Shown piece after piece: positions 31,896 through 38,739 of a stretch of DNA of 64,000 nucleotides. Numbering within the stretch: position 1 is the first letter of the stretch; each line of letters starts with the position of its first letter. The notes beneath the pieces were generated by a model, which saw only the letters and a list, made by a program, of their open reading frames with translations, had not been told where the DNA came from and did no database searches. Where the stretch lies: the NCBI GenBank assembly GCA_017416425.1, contig JAFQCL010000001.1, positions 94,778 through 158,777 of the forward strand. Direction: 5' to 3'. The stretch comes from Clostridia bacterium. Lineage in GTDB: Bacteria; Bacillota; Clostridia; Christensenellales; CAG-138. Position numbers and translations under genes: made by a program.

Positions 31896-31973
31896 ATGAA
31901 AGTCACTAAATGCACTGGCGAAGGACAAGGCTCTTGCAAAAGATGTTCCAACAAAGGTAAATGGAACGCTTGA
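31896..31973 (+). CDS. Micro-protein with four cysteines (25 aa)
   Basis: ATG 31896 follows TAGGAGGTAAACG, a near-perfect ribosome site. The product MKVTKCTGEGQGSCKRCSNK continues for five more residues and has three cysteines in these 20. Its stop TGA (31971-31973) is part of the TTGACA -35 box of the next promoter. Too short for family assignment. The call's count should be read as three cysteines (C6, C14, C17). Confidence 0.5.
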   Translation: MKVTKCTGEGQGSCKRCSNKGKWNA

Positions 31974-31998
31974 CAGCCCCGAAAAGGGGCGTTATAAT
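31970..31998 (+). promoter_or_regulatory. Second operator-controlled promoter of the prophage
   Basis: TTGACA (31970-31975), 17 bases, TATAAT (31993-31998): a perfect consensus promoter. Its spacer begins with GCCCCGAAAAGGGGC (31976-31990), identical to the core of the operator in the early promoter at 20817-20831. It is therefore very probably shut off by the same repressor in the lysogen. Confidence 0.88.
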
Positions 31999-32009
31999 AT
32001 AAGTGCAAG

Positions 32010-32165
32010 ATGAAACAAGCCTCGAAGCGTGGCAAGATGATAAAACAGGGAGCGGCAGTAAAAGCCGGTAAGTATTCCAGGCAGGCGGTAATGGCGGGAA
32101 GAACGACAACCGCAGCCACAAAAAATTTTATCAATCAATGTCCCAAAACGGGACATGCTAATTAA
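32010..32165 (+). CDS. Small basic phage protein (51 aa), nearly leaderless
   Basis: ATG 32010 lies only 11 bases after the -10 box, so the mRNA leader would be about five bases. The 51-residue product (MKQASKRGKMIKQGAAVKAG at the start) is rich in Lys and Arg and has no acidic residue. It could bind nucleic acid or act as a directionality or anti-repressor factor, but this rests on charge and position. It might not be translated at all if the transcript serves only the genes downstream. Confidence 0.4.
   Translation: MKQASKRGKMIKQGAAVKAGKYSRQAVMAGRTTTAATKNFINQCPKTGHAN
32139..32155 (+). promoter_or_regulatory. Palindrome related to the prophage operators
   Basis: TGTCCCAAAACGGGACA is a perfect 6-base inverted repeat around AAAAC, with the same CCC-N5-GGG core spacing as the repressor operators but different flanks. 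It overlaps the 3' end of the small basic ORF and could be a lower-affinity site. Confidence 0.4.
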
Positions 32166-32182
32166 ACGGAGGACAAATACAC

Positions 32183-32590
32183 ATGACAGTAAAAGGATTG
32201 AATAGATTCCACGAACTAAAGTGCGAAATAACGAAGGACAAGGCGCACTTAGAAAAGCTTAAAAAGAAAGCTACCCCGAGGGGGCGTCAAAAGGAGAGCC
32301 TTGCCAAACAGCAAGCGGCCGAGATCGCCGATCTCGAAGCCGTAATATCTCTGAGAGATGAGCAGTGCCGGCATGAGCTGGAAGAGCTCAACAAGTATAT
32401 TGAAAGCTTACCAGATCGCTTGACCCAACAGATATGCTGCCTGCGTTTTATAGAACACCTGAATTGGACGCAAGTTGCACAACGTGTGGGCGGCGGCAAT
32501 AAGGGCGATAGCCTACGACAGATGTTGTATAAACACCTCAAGCGGGATGAAAAAAGGAGAGAAGGAGACCAAATATGTTTGAAAAAGTAA
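32183..32590 (+). CDS. Sigma-70 region 4-like phage regulator (DUF1492-like)
   Basis: The 135-residue protein has a coiled-coil N-terminus (LEKLKKKATPRGRQKESLAK) and a C-terminal sigma-region-4-like HTH (IESLPDRLTQQICCLRFIEH, then LNWTQVAQRVGGGNKGDSLR). Such ArpU/DUF1492-like proteins control later transcription in Firmicute phages. GGAGGACAAATACAC precedes ATG 32183. It is the first well-supported gene behind the operator-controlled promoter at 31970. Confidence 0.7.
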   Translation: MTVKGLNRFHELKCEITKDKAHLEKLKKKATPRGRQKESLAKQQAAEIADLEAVISLRDEQCRHELEELNKYIESLPDRLTQQICCLRFIEHLNWTQVAQRVGGGNKGDSLRQMLYKHLKRDEKRREGDQICLKK

Positions 32591-33408
32591 ATCCGGCACA
32601 CCCCGATAAGATTGCCGACCGCATTGCCGGGGCGATCGTTGACCTAGCATATAAATCCGAAAAGAACCCTCGCATTGCAGTGGAGGTTCTCATCGGTCAC
32701 GGAACCTGCCACATCATTGCGGAGACTTCCGTGCAGCTTTCCATTGATGATGTGACTGCTGCTGTTCATCGCATCGCAGGCTTCCTCAATGTCGATTATT
32801 CTGAAGTCCCCCAGGATGTCCACCTCTCCAGAAATCAGAGCGGTGCTATTCGCTGTGGTGACAACGGCATCTTCAAGGGTATGCCTGTGACTGCCGAACA
32901 GCAGAAACTGGTGGATATTGCCGCTGATATTTACAACGCCTATCCCTTTGATGGCAAGTACATCATCGACAACGGCAGGGTTATCATCTGTCAGAGCAAT
33001 GCCGAAACTGAAGAACTCCGCAGACAGTATGCTACTGCCGAAATCAATCCGCTCGGTGACTGGACGGGCGGCACGGATGTTGATTCTGGCGCGACCAACC
33101 GCAAACTCGGAAGCGACATGGCCGATTCCGTCACGGGCGGCGGCTTGCACGGCAAGGATCTGTCCAAGGCTGATGTCAGCGTGAGCATCTATGTATGGCT
33201 CGAAGCCCAGAGAACCGGCAAGCCCGTGGAACTGTGCTGCGCCATCGGTGATGATACGGTCGGTGGCATCCCTTACGAAAAAATCGTAGAAACGGCAAGA
33301 GAATACATACGCTCCGTTGGCGGCTTCGAGGCTTTTGCCGAGTGGGGTCTGGTATGGTGCTACGATGCTGAGCATACGAGAGGAGATGGAGATGAGTCGG
33401 AAAAATAA
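32575..33408 (+). CDS. Phage S-adenosylmethionine synthetase (MetK) homologue
   Basis: The 277-residue protein is a shortened, divergent MetK (host enzymes have about 380-400). Visible matches: HPDKIADRIAGAIVD at residue 9-23 (the first ATP-binding histidine block), CGDNGIFKG at 94-102 (host GDQGIMFG), and TGGGLHGKDLSKADVS at 187-202 (host GGGAFSGKDPSKVDRS). Key H9 and D11 are kept. It would make AdoMet from ATP and methionine, feeding the phage methyltransferase and radical SAM enzyme, provided the shortened fold is active. It overlaps the previous gene by 16 bases. Confidence 0.75.
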   Translation: MFEKVNPAHPDKIADRIAGAIVDLAYKSEKNPRIAVEVLIGHGTCHIIAETSVQLSIDDVTAAVHRIAGFLNVDYSEVPQDVHLSRNQSGAIRCGDNGIFKGMPVTAEQQKLVDIAADIYNAYPFDGKYIIDNGRVIICQSNAETEELRRQYATAEINPLGDWTGGTDVDSGATNRKLGSDMADSVTGGGLHGKDLSKADVSVSIYVWLEAQRTGKPVELCCAIGDDTVGGIPYEKIVETAREYIRSVGGFEAFAEWGLVWCYDAEHTRGDGDESEK

Positions 33409-33862
33409 CTTGCTACAGCTTGGTGAGTTTTGCACCACTCACCGCTGCAAGACATGTCCTATAAGGACACTGGCAAACGAACACCATCACGGATGCCCAG
33501 AGTGTTTTCGGGTCCCCGAAGTCGCCGAAAAGGCGAGCGAAATAATCCAACACGAAAAGACTCGGAACAATGTCAAACTGACACCCATAGATGATAGGTT
33601 TGGCGAAATGATGAACTGGGCGATAAGATATGCGCTAGGCAGACACACCTATGCAGCCAGTGATACAGTTGGGTACATGTTCAGCCTCATTCCATACGTT
33701 GATAGCAAAACGCTTTGGGTGGCAGAAAATGACATTGAAAGAAACTTAAGCCTTGTTTGCGAGAAAGAAGCGGAGCAGTGGAAAAATCTGCTCAATGCGA
33801 TAAGAGCAGAGATAGACATACGCACCAAAGGAGACATACAAAATGAGCAAAAACGGAGTTAA
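33392..33862 (+). CDS. Hypothetical phage protein with Cys/His motif
   Basis: ATG 33392 follows GAGGAGATGGAG, overlapping the MetK-like gene by 17 bases; 156 residues. The N-terminal third has CTTHRCKTCPIRTLANEHHH and a nearby C-x-x-C, a likely zinc site. The C-terminal half (MMNWAIRYALGRHTYAASDT, then VGYMFSLIPYVDSKTLWVAE) is a motif seen in many phage hypothetical proteins. Function unknown. Confidence 0.6.
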   Translation: MSRKNNLLQLGEFCTTHRCKTCPIRTLANEHHHGCPECFRVPEVAEKASEIIQHEKTRNNVKLTPIDDRFGEMMNWAIRYALGRHTYAASDTVGYMFSLIPYVDSKTLWVAENDIERNLSLVCEKEAEQWKNLLNAIRAEIDIRTKGDIQNEQKRS

Positions 33863-34682
33863 AGGATTTAAGGTATTCAACTCTGATTGGAAGTGTAGAG
33901 GATTTAAATATGAAGTAGGCGGCGTGTATGAAGACGATAGCAAGCCTGAGATTTGTAAGCGCGGGTTCCATTTTTGCGAAAAGGCGGTTGATTGCTTCAA
34001 TTACTATTCATTCGACCCCAACAACAAGGTTGCGGAAGTGATTGCTTTGGGAGAGATTGATTCTGACGGCACAAAGTCATGCACCAACAAAATAGAAATT
34101 ATCCGTGAAATTCCGTGGCGGGAACTCCTTGAAATTGTGAATGTCGGGAAAAATTGTACCGGATTCCGCAACAGCGGCGACCGCAACAGCGGCAATTGGA
34201 ACAGTGGCGATTGGAACAGCGGCAATCGGAACAGCGGCAATCAGAACAGCGGCGATTGGAACAGCGGCAATCGGAACAGCGGCAATCGGAACAGCGGCAA
34301 TTGGAACAGCGGCAATTGGAACAAAACAAACTTTTCCAACGGATGTTTTAACACTACTGCACCGAAAATTCATCTGTTCAACAGGTCTTCTAAGTGGACT
34401 TACCATGATTGGCTGAATTGTGAAGCCCGTTACCTCCTGGATCAGCTTCCGGGTGATGTGCTTGAATATATTTGGCTTGAAGATATGACGGATGAAGAAA
34501 AGGCAGCACACCCTGAAGCCGAAATAACAGGCGGATATTTAAGAAAACAAGGGACCTCCGAAGCTGGGGCTATTTGGTGGCGCGGATTGAGCAAGCGAGA
34601 AAAGGCGGTAATTAAAGCGATCCCGAATTTTGATGCAGTAATTTTTAAGGATATCACTGGTATAGACGTCGAAGAAGAATAA
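33843..34682 (+). CDS. Pentapeptide-type repeat protein of phage
   Basis: The 279-residue protein has an N-terminal domain (about 1-105: GFKVFNSDWKCRGFKYEVGG, HFCEKAVDCFNYY), ten consecutive five-residue repeats NSG[DN][WRQ] (110-159), and a C-terminal domain (about 175-279: WTYHDWLNCEARYLLDQLPG). The repeats could form a right-handed beta-helix like pentapeptide-repeat proteins, some of which mimic DNA. The spacing lacks the usual central Leu/Phe, so the fold is uncertain. It overlaps the previous gene by 20 bases. Confidence 0.65.
   Translation: MSKNGVKGFKVFNSDWKCRGFKYEVGGVYEDDSKPEICKRGFHFCEKAVDCFNYYSFDPNNKVAEVIALGEIDSDGTKSCTNKIEIIREIPWRELLEIVNVGKNCTGFRNSGDRNSGNWNSGDWNSGNRNSGNQNSGDWNSGNRNSGNRNSGNWNSGNWNKTNFSNGCFNTTAPKIHLFNRSSKWTYHDWLNCEARYLLDQLPGDVLEYIWLEDMTDEEKAAHPEAEITGGYLRKQGTSEAGAIWWRGLSKREKAVIKAIPNFDAVIFKDITGIDVEEE
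34170..34319 (+). repeat. Ten 15-bp tandem repeats (AACAGCGGC-core)
   Basis: Ten in-frame units, each AACAGCGGC followed by six variable bases, encode NSGDR, NSGNW, NSGDW, NSGNR, NSGNQ, NSGDW, NSGNR, NSGNR, NSGNW and NSGNW. Near identity at DNA level suggests active expansion and contraction. Confidence 0.95.
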
Positions 34683-34696
34683 CGGAAGAGAAAACG

Positions 34697-35296
34697 ATGA
34701 ATTATAAGCATCTGTGTCTAGTTAATCTATTTATCGGCATTATTGCCGCGTTTGGGCTTGGAGTGATGGTGGGGAGTTTGGCAAACACACCCACAACGGC
34801 AGAGCCGAGCATCAGCATGCCGGCATCACCAACGCCTGAGCCGACCCCTACCGCAACACTTGAGCCCACTCCCACGGTAACGTTTGTGCCCCGCCCCAGC
34901 CCAGTGCCCGACCCAAGACCAAGAGAAATCTGGGTCAGCCTCGGTGAGTTTAAACTGACAGCATACTGTGGCTGCACAAAGTGCTGCGGCAAGTGGGGTA
35001 TCAATCGACCACTTGATGCGGACGGTAGACCCATGGTTTACACCGCAAATCAGAGTATTGCGGTGGAAGGTCTAACGGTAGCAGCGGATATAAGTCTGCT
35101 GCCGTACGGAACGGTGCTGTACATCGATGGTCACAAATATGTCGTGCAAGATTGCGGTAGCGCAATCAAGGGTAAGAAACTGGATATTTACTTTGAGCAC
35201 CACTCAGACGCATGGGCGTTCGGGGTGAAACACCGTGAAGTGTATATTATCAAACGGATTATCACACAAAGGAGTACAAACGATGAAAGAGCGTAA
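34697..35296 (+). CDS. Membrane-anchored 3D-domain (Asp-Asp-Asp) protein
   Basis: The 199-residue protein has an N-terminal membrane anchor (about 7-28: CLVNLFIGIIAAFGLGVMVG), a Pro/Thr spacer (about 32-75) and a 3D domain (about 85-190) with the TAYCGCTKCCGKWG start, GTVLYIDGHKYVVQDCGSAI and KKLDIYFEHHSDAWAFG. The aspartates D147 and D159 region resemble the catalytic fold of MltA/RlpA-like enzymes acting on peptidoglycan. Such genes are common mid-genome in Clostridia phages. It may modify the host wall or exclude other phages; substrate is not known. Confidence 0.75.
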   Translation: MNYKHLCLVNLFIGIIAAFGLGVMVGSLANTPTTAEPSISMPASPTPEPTPTATLEPTPTVTFVPRPSPVPDPRPREIWVSLGEFKLTAYCGCTKCCGKWGINRPLDADGRPMVYTANQSIAVEGLTVAADISLLPYGTVLYIDGHKYVVQDCGSAIKGKKLDIYFEHHSDAWAFGVKHREVYIIKRIITQRSTNDERA

Positions 35297-35510
35297 GCGA
35301 AAACTACCATGGGAAAAACCAAAAAACCCCAAAGCCCTGAAAGCGATCGCTTATCTAAAAGGGCTAAACGAACTGTGTAAAGACTTAACAGGTAATTGTG
35401 GGGTTTGCCCTCTAGGAGACTGTGCGCTTCTATCGGCACGAGACCCCGACCGAGCAACCGAGATAGTCGCAGCATACCTACAGACGCAGAAGGAGGGAAA
35501 GAAGGAATGA
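35283..35510 (+). CDS. Small Cys-containing phage protein (75 aa)
   Basis: ATG 35283 follows AAAGGAGTACAAACG and overlaps the previous gene by 14 bases. The product begins MKERKRKLPWEKPKNPKALK and has a CGVCPLGDCALL motif (three cysteines) near residue 40. Its last residues overlap the next gene (ATGA). Unknown function. Confidence 0.55.
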   Translation: MKERKRKLPWEKPKNPKALKAIAYLKGLNELCKDLTGNCGVCPLGDCALLSARDPDRATEIVAAYLQTQKEGKKE

Positions 35511-35713
35511 ATTGCTACGGATGTAAATGGCTTGATGAAGTCAAGAGCCAGCCCGCCGGAAGCGGATACTGCTGCATGGTACAACGCACCAAACCCTACA
35601 AGCCCGGCGACAGGGTGAGAAGACAGGATAGCGAACGCTGCGAGTTGTACAACCCCGGCGATTTCGCCACAAGATACACAGTAAAAGAGACGCGGACGGA
35701 GGGAAAAGAATGA
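35507..35713 (+). CDS. Small Cys-rich phage protein (68 aa)
   Basis: ATG 35507 overlaps the previous stop by four bases and follows GAAGGA. The product MNCYGCKWLDEVKSQPAGSG contains C3/C6, C22/C23 and C46, probably a zinc site; proteins starting MxCxxCKWLD are common in phages. No function known. Confidence 0.55.
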   Translation: MNCYGCKWLDEVKSQPAGSGYCCMVQRTKPYKPGDRVRRQDSERCELYNPGDFATRYTVKETRTEGKE

Positions 35714-35891
35714 AAATCCTTGAGTTTTTGATATCAATGACGAATGCAAGCACTTCGACGGAGACTACAAAAAGCGCAGCCGGTGGAGGTCGGAGTGCGA
35801 TGGCTTCAAAGAGGCCATCAAGAGCAGAGAGGCGCGAGCTCGCGCAGCGAGAGCAAAGTTCAAGGTAATATCAGGAGGAAAAAAGAAATGA
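35710..35891 (+). pseudogene. Small phage gene with a frame break at a T5 run
   Basis: From ATG 35710 the frame starts MKILEF. With one more T in the run 35725-35729 it continues DINDECKHFDGDYKKRSRWR then SECDGFKEAIKSREARARAA to a TGA at 35889-35891 that overlaps the ssb start. As written, the frame diverges into an unlikely Ser/Thr/Arg-rich sequence ending at about 35868. I believe the broken frame is the real gene. Function unknown. Confidence 0.55.
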
Positions 35892-36229
35892 ACATCGTAG
35901 CAATTTCCGGCAGACTGACAGCAGACCCGGAGCTCCGATACACGCCGAACAATGTGCCGGTATGCACATTTATTTTGGCAGTGGACAGACCGACCAAAGA
36001 CGACATCGCGGATTTCCCCACGGTCGTAGCGTGGAGAGAAACGGCGCAGTTCGTCTCGAAGCATCTGAGCAAGGGACGCAACGTCATTGTCAAGGGCGAA
36101 ATCCGTACCCGGAATTACGAGGACAAGGACGGGAACAAGCGGAAAGCGACGGAGATTCAGGCAGACCACGTAGAGTTCGCGGACAGCAAGCCCGTCGACA
36201 TAAAGGAGGACGCAGATGGAAACTACTAA
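35888..36229 (+). CDS. ssb: Single-stranded DNA-binding protein
   Basis: ATG 35888 follows AGGAGGAAAAAAGAA; the upstream part of the open frame is shadow. The 113-residue protein is an OB-fold SSB: MNIVAISGRLTADPELRYTP, then FILAVDRPTKDDIADFPTVV and SKHLSKGRNVIVKGEIRTRN. It is shorter than host SSB and lacks the acidic DDDxPF-type tip that recruits partner proteins, ending DIKEDADGNY. It would cover phage ssDNA during replication and recombination. Confidence 0.93.
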   Translation: MNIVAISGRLTADPELRYTPNNVPVCTFILAVDRPTKDDIADFPTVVAWRETAQFVSKHLSKGRNVIVKGEIRTRNYEDKDGNKRKATEIQADHVEFADSKPVDIKEDADGNY

Positions 36230-36482
36230 GCTGATTGAGAGGATGCGGGCGACGGCCAAACAGTACGAAACCCCGCCATACGGACGCGAGGTCGACGGCA
36301 CCGTAGAACTACTGCGAGAGGCAGCGGACAAGCTGGAAACCAGCAAGGCACCGACCGCGACCAGAAGCATCGATAACGTGAAAACGCTGCTGGACGCGCT
36401 CTCTAAAGGCGAGTGCAAAGGCATAAAGAGCGGGATCACATATAAAATCGCTCAATTTGCACGAAAAAAAGGACTAATCTGA
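36216..36482 (+). CDS. Hypothetical phage protein (88 aa)
   Basis: ATG 36216 overlaps ssb by 14 bases, after AAGGAGGACGCAG. The product is helical (METTKLIERMRATAKQYETP, VELLREAADKLETS). Its C-terminus (NVKTLLDALSKGECKGIKSG) resembles other small phage proteins near ssb. No enzymatic motif. Confidence 0.5.
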   Translation: METTKLIERMRATAKQYETPPYGREVDGTVELLREAADKLETSKAPTATRSIDNVKTLLDALSKGECKGIKSGITYKIAQFARKKGLI

Positions 36483-36483
36483 T

Positions 36484-36999
36484 ATGGGTGGGAATTCTTC
36501 GAACGTAATACGCGGAGCTCAAAATCGCAATGCGGGAAGGTTGTTCGAGCATCTGATAGAGGCAGCCTGTCGCGATTACAGGCAGGTTGGTCTAGCTGAG
36601 ATAGACAAGACCCCAGAACCGATGCAACCGACCAAGAGTTTAGGACAAGGGCGATTTGTTGCCCATTACGAGAAGAAAGCGCAGCCTGATTTCAAAGGCA
36701 CCCTACGCAATGGGCGTTCGGTAGTGTTCGAGGCAAAGCTCACCACGGCGGATAGAATCAAGCAGGATGTGATACTCCCGCAGCAGGCGGAAGCTCTTGA
36801 ACGGCATCACCAGCTCGGAGCAGAATGCTTCATCCTTGTGTCATTCGATTTTAGAGACTATTACAGAGTCCCATGGACGGCTTGGCGGGATATGAAGACA
36901 CTATACGGTCATAAACACCTCAGACCGGAGGAAATTCAAGAATACAAAATTACGATGAAGAACGGGCTATTGCGCTTCTTAGAAAGGGTGAGCACATAA
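36484..36999 (+). CDS. recU: RecU-like Holliday junction resolvase
   Basis: The 171-residue protein fits the RecU/PD-(D/E)xK fold: the N-terminal RNAGRLFEHLIEAACRDYRQ helix, QPDFKGTLRNGRSVVFEAKL with the D...E-x-K catalytic set (about 69-86), then QQAEALERHHQLGAECFILV. RecU resolves Holliday junctions; phages encode it to resolve concatemers or branched DNA before packaging. It starts one base after the previous stop with no strong ribosome site of its own. Confidence 0.82.
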   Translation: MGGNSSNVIRGAQNRNAGRLFEHLIEAACRDYRQVGLAEIDKTPEPMQPTKSLGQGRFVAHYEKKAQPDFKGTLRNGRSVVFEAKLTTADRIKQDVILPQQAEALERHHQLGAECFILVSFDFRDYYRVPWTAWRDMKTLYGHKHLRPEEIQEYKITMKNGLLRFLERVST

Positions 37000-37047
37000 T
37001 GTGATTGGCATATCTGGAGAAGCTGATCTGTGGAGGGGAGAGAACGT

Positions 37048-37704
37048 ATGAGCAAAAACAACAAAACGGTAAATCAAATGATACAGGAAGCGGTCGACGC
37101 AGCGGTAAAAGGCATTTTGGAGAGCGTAGAGCTCAAGATCCAGAGAGCTTTTGAACTCGGTGCAGAGATTGGTGCGGCAAAAGGCGCTGAGATTGGAGCG
37201 CAGGCAGCTATCGAAGCCGCCGAGAACGAAAGAAGACGTTACCGCCGGGCTCGATACGACCGGCAGCTCCGCAACACCAAACTACTGCTAAAGCACTACC
37301 GCTCCCTGAACAGTCATTATGCAAATGCCGTATGGGAAGAGGACGACAGCAAGGAGGAAGACAGCTTCTGTGACATCATGGAGCTTATGAACAGCCGCAG
37401 CTACGATGATGAGGTATTTGTAGACAGCATCAAGCAGTCGTCAAAGAAGACCCGAATCATCATGCGGCACGTGAACAAAATGCTGGAAGAGTACGAGACG
37501 ATGTGCAAGGAAAGCCGCAGACCGGACGACTTGCGACACTGGCGCGTAATCAAAGCCCTTTACCTCAGCCCGACACGAACAGCGGCAATGGAGGTGGCGG
37601 AGGCAGAGCGAATCGACAAGCGGACAGTCTACAAGGATGTGGACGCAGCGGTCCAGGATTTGACGATGCTTTTGTTCGGAGTAGAGGGCATCGAGAAGCT
37701 ATGA
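37048..37704 (+). CDS. ArpU/sigma-like late transcription regulator
   Basis: ATG 37048 follows GAGGGGAGAGAACGT; 218 residues. A helical N-terminus (EAVDAAVKGILESVELKIQR) and Arg-rich segment (ENERRRYRRARYDRQLR, about 75-90) precede a C-terminal HTH (WRVIKALYLSPTRTAAMEVA, then RIDKRTVYKDVDAAVQDLTM). Proteins of this shape stand directly before the terminase/late region in many Clostridia prophages and are thought to switch on late genes. A promoter and hairpin follow, which it may control. Confidence 0.65.
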   Translation: MSKNNKTVNQMIQEAVDAAVKGILESVELKIQRAFELGAEIGAAKGAEIGAQAAIEAAENERRRYRRARYDRQLRNTKLLLKHYRSLNSHYANAVWEEDDSKEEDSFCDIMELMNSRSYDDEVFVDSIKQSSKKTRIIMRHVNKMLEEYETMCKESRRPDDLRHWRVIKALYLSPTRTAAMEVAEAERIDKRTVYKDVDAAVQDLTMLLFGVEGIEKL

Positions 37705-37729
37705 GAGGGTTCAGGACACTTTTTGGGCA

Positions 37730-37758
37730 TTCACAAGGCACTCGGACTGTGGTATACT
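37730..37758 (+). promoter_or_regulatory. Probable late-operon promoter
   Basis: TTCACA (37730-37735), 17 bases, TATACT (37753-37758). It is the last promoter-like sequence before more than 20 kb of closely packed late genes and comes straight after the putative late regulator. Confidence 0.6.
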
Positions 37759-37787
37759 GTATGCTGTCAATATTGGATAGCTTGAAG

Positions 37788-37833
37788 CCGTCGCCCGAAT
37801 GCTTATAAAATCAATGGGGCGACGGATTTTTAT
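37788..37833 (+). terminator. Terminator or attenuator between the late promoter and late genes
   Basis: CCGTCGCCC (37788-37796) pairs perfectly with GGGCGACGG (37817-37825), followed by ATTTTTAT. The 20-base loop contains two in-frame ATG codons of the next small ORF. Lying downstream of the promoter it may be an attenuator overcome by antitermination, or simply end the early transcript. Confidence 0.65.
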
Positions 37834-37978
37834 ACCCAGCGATGCCCCGTTTCGCGTCAATCGTCAGAGCAATTCGGACGATGCTGCCGCACAACAGCCG
37901 ACGGAGGCAGACCGAAACCTGGTGCGCGAAAAGCACCGACCGCTCGCAAAAATCGAACTCAGACCGTGGGAGGAGTAA
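37814..37978 (+). CDS. Hypothetical small protein at the head of the late operon (54 aa)
   Basis: ATG 37814 (or ATG 37799 in frame) begins MGRRIFIPSDAPFRVNRQSN and ends AKIELRPWEE two bases before the glycosyltransferase start. No ribosome site is visible and the start lies in the loop and 3' arm of the hairpin, so folding could hide or expose it. Amino-acid use looks like coding sequence. Unknown function. Confidence 0.4.
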   Translation: MGRRIFIPSDAPFRVNRQSNSDDAAAQQPTEADRNLVREKHRPLAKIELRPWEE

Positions 37979-37980
37979 AC

Positions 37981-38739
37981 ATGGAATATTTCATCGGAAT
38001 TGCAAGCTACAAGCGGGCGGACAATCAGAAGACGCTCGATTACCTTGAAAAACTCGGCTTCCCCAAAGACCGGCTCATCCTCAGCGTTCAGACGGCAGAG
38101 GATATGGTCGAATATGAGAGACACGGAACAAAAGCCCGCGTTGGCTCATTCCTTTACCGGGAAGCGAACAGCGCAGCGGGAAACCGCAACACGATTTTAG
38201 ACTACCTGCCGGAGGGCTTGCGCGTCGTGCTGATGGACGACGACATCAGCGGAGTGGACGCGCTCGACCACGCGGGAAGACTTCGCCCCATCGAAACCCT
38301 CGCGGAGTTTGACGCGATGGTGGAGAGAGCATTTGAACTGACGGACAAGTTCAAGACGGTGTGCTTCGGTCTTTACCCGGTCGGAAACGCCTATTTCATG
38401 TCCGACGATTATCGCCGCCGGAACATTGTGACAGCGGCATTTATGGGATTGACCGTTACAGACGCACGATTCAACGATGCCATTAAGACGAAAGAGGACT
38501 TCGAGCTGTGCTGCCGGATTATCCGAAAGTACGGAGCCTGCGTGAGGCTCAACGGCTACGCCATCCGCACCGGCAAGAGCAAGGGCGGCTGCGAGGAGGT
38601 TTGGAAAGACCGGGCAGCAGCAGAGCGCGTAGCGGAACTGCTTTGCGCGAAGTACCCCGACATCGTAAGACCGAATCCGAGACGCAAGGGTGAAATCCTG
38701 ATGGCAACACAGAAAAAGAAGAAAGGACGTGCGAAGTAA
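37981..38739 (+). CDS. Putative DNA-base glycosyltransferase (TET-associated type)
   Basis: ATG 37981 follows GGGAGGAGTAAAC; 252 residues. The N-terminus (YFIGIASYKRADNQKTLDYL) and the block EANSAAGNRNTILDYLPEGL followed by VVLMDDDIS resemble the TAGT family of GT-A-like glycosyltransferases, in which the DDD acts as the metal/nucleotide-sugar site. TAGT proteins were described from phage gene clusters with DNA base oxidation or modification enzymes and ParB-like proteins. A basic tail (ATQKKKKGRAK) could bind DNA. It heads a run with two ParB-like genes and a radical SAM gene. No TET/JBP oxygenase is visible, so the acceptor base is unknown. Confidence 0.65.
   Translation: MEYFIGIASYKRADNQKTLDYLEKLGFPKDRLILSVQTAEDMVEYERHGTKARVGSFLYREANSAAGNRNTILDYLPEGLRVVLMDDDISGVDALDHAGRLRPIETLAEFDAMVERAFELTDKFKTVCFGLYPVGNAYFMSDDYRRRNIVTAAFMGLTVTDARFNDAIKTKEDFELCCRIIRKYGACVRLNGYAIRTGKSKGGCEEVWKDRAAAERVAELLCAKYPDIVRPNPRRKGEILMATQKKKKGRAK

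Noticed and set aside
34170..34319. CRISPR array
   Set aside because: Units are contiguous 15-mers inside a coding frame with no unique spacers and no cas genes nearby.
34077..34511. Antisense and alternate-frame repeat ORFs over the 15-bp repeats
   Set aside because: A repeat unit that is a multiple of three without stops keeps several frames open; only the NSG frame has flanking conserved domains.
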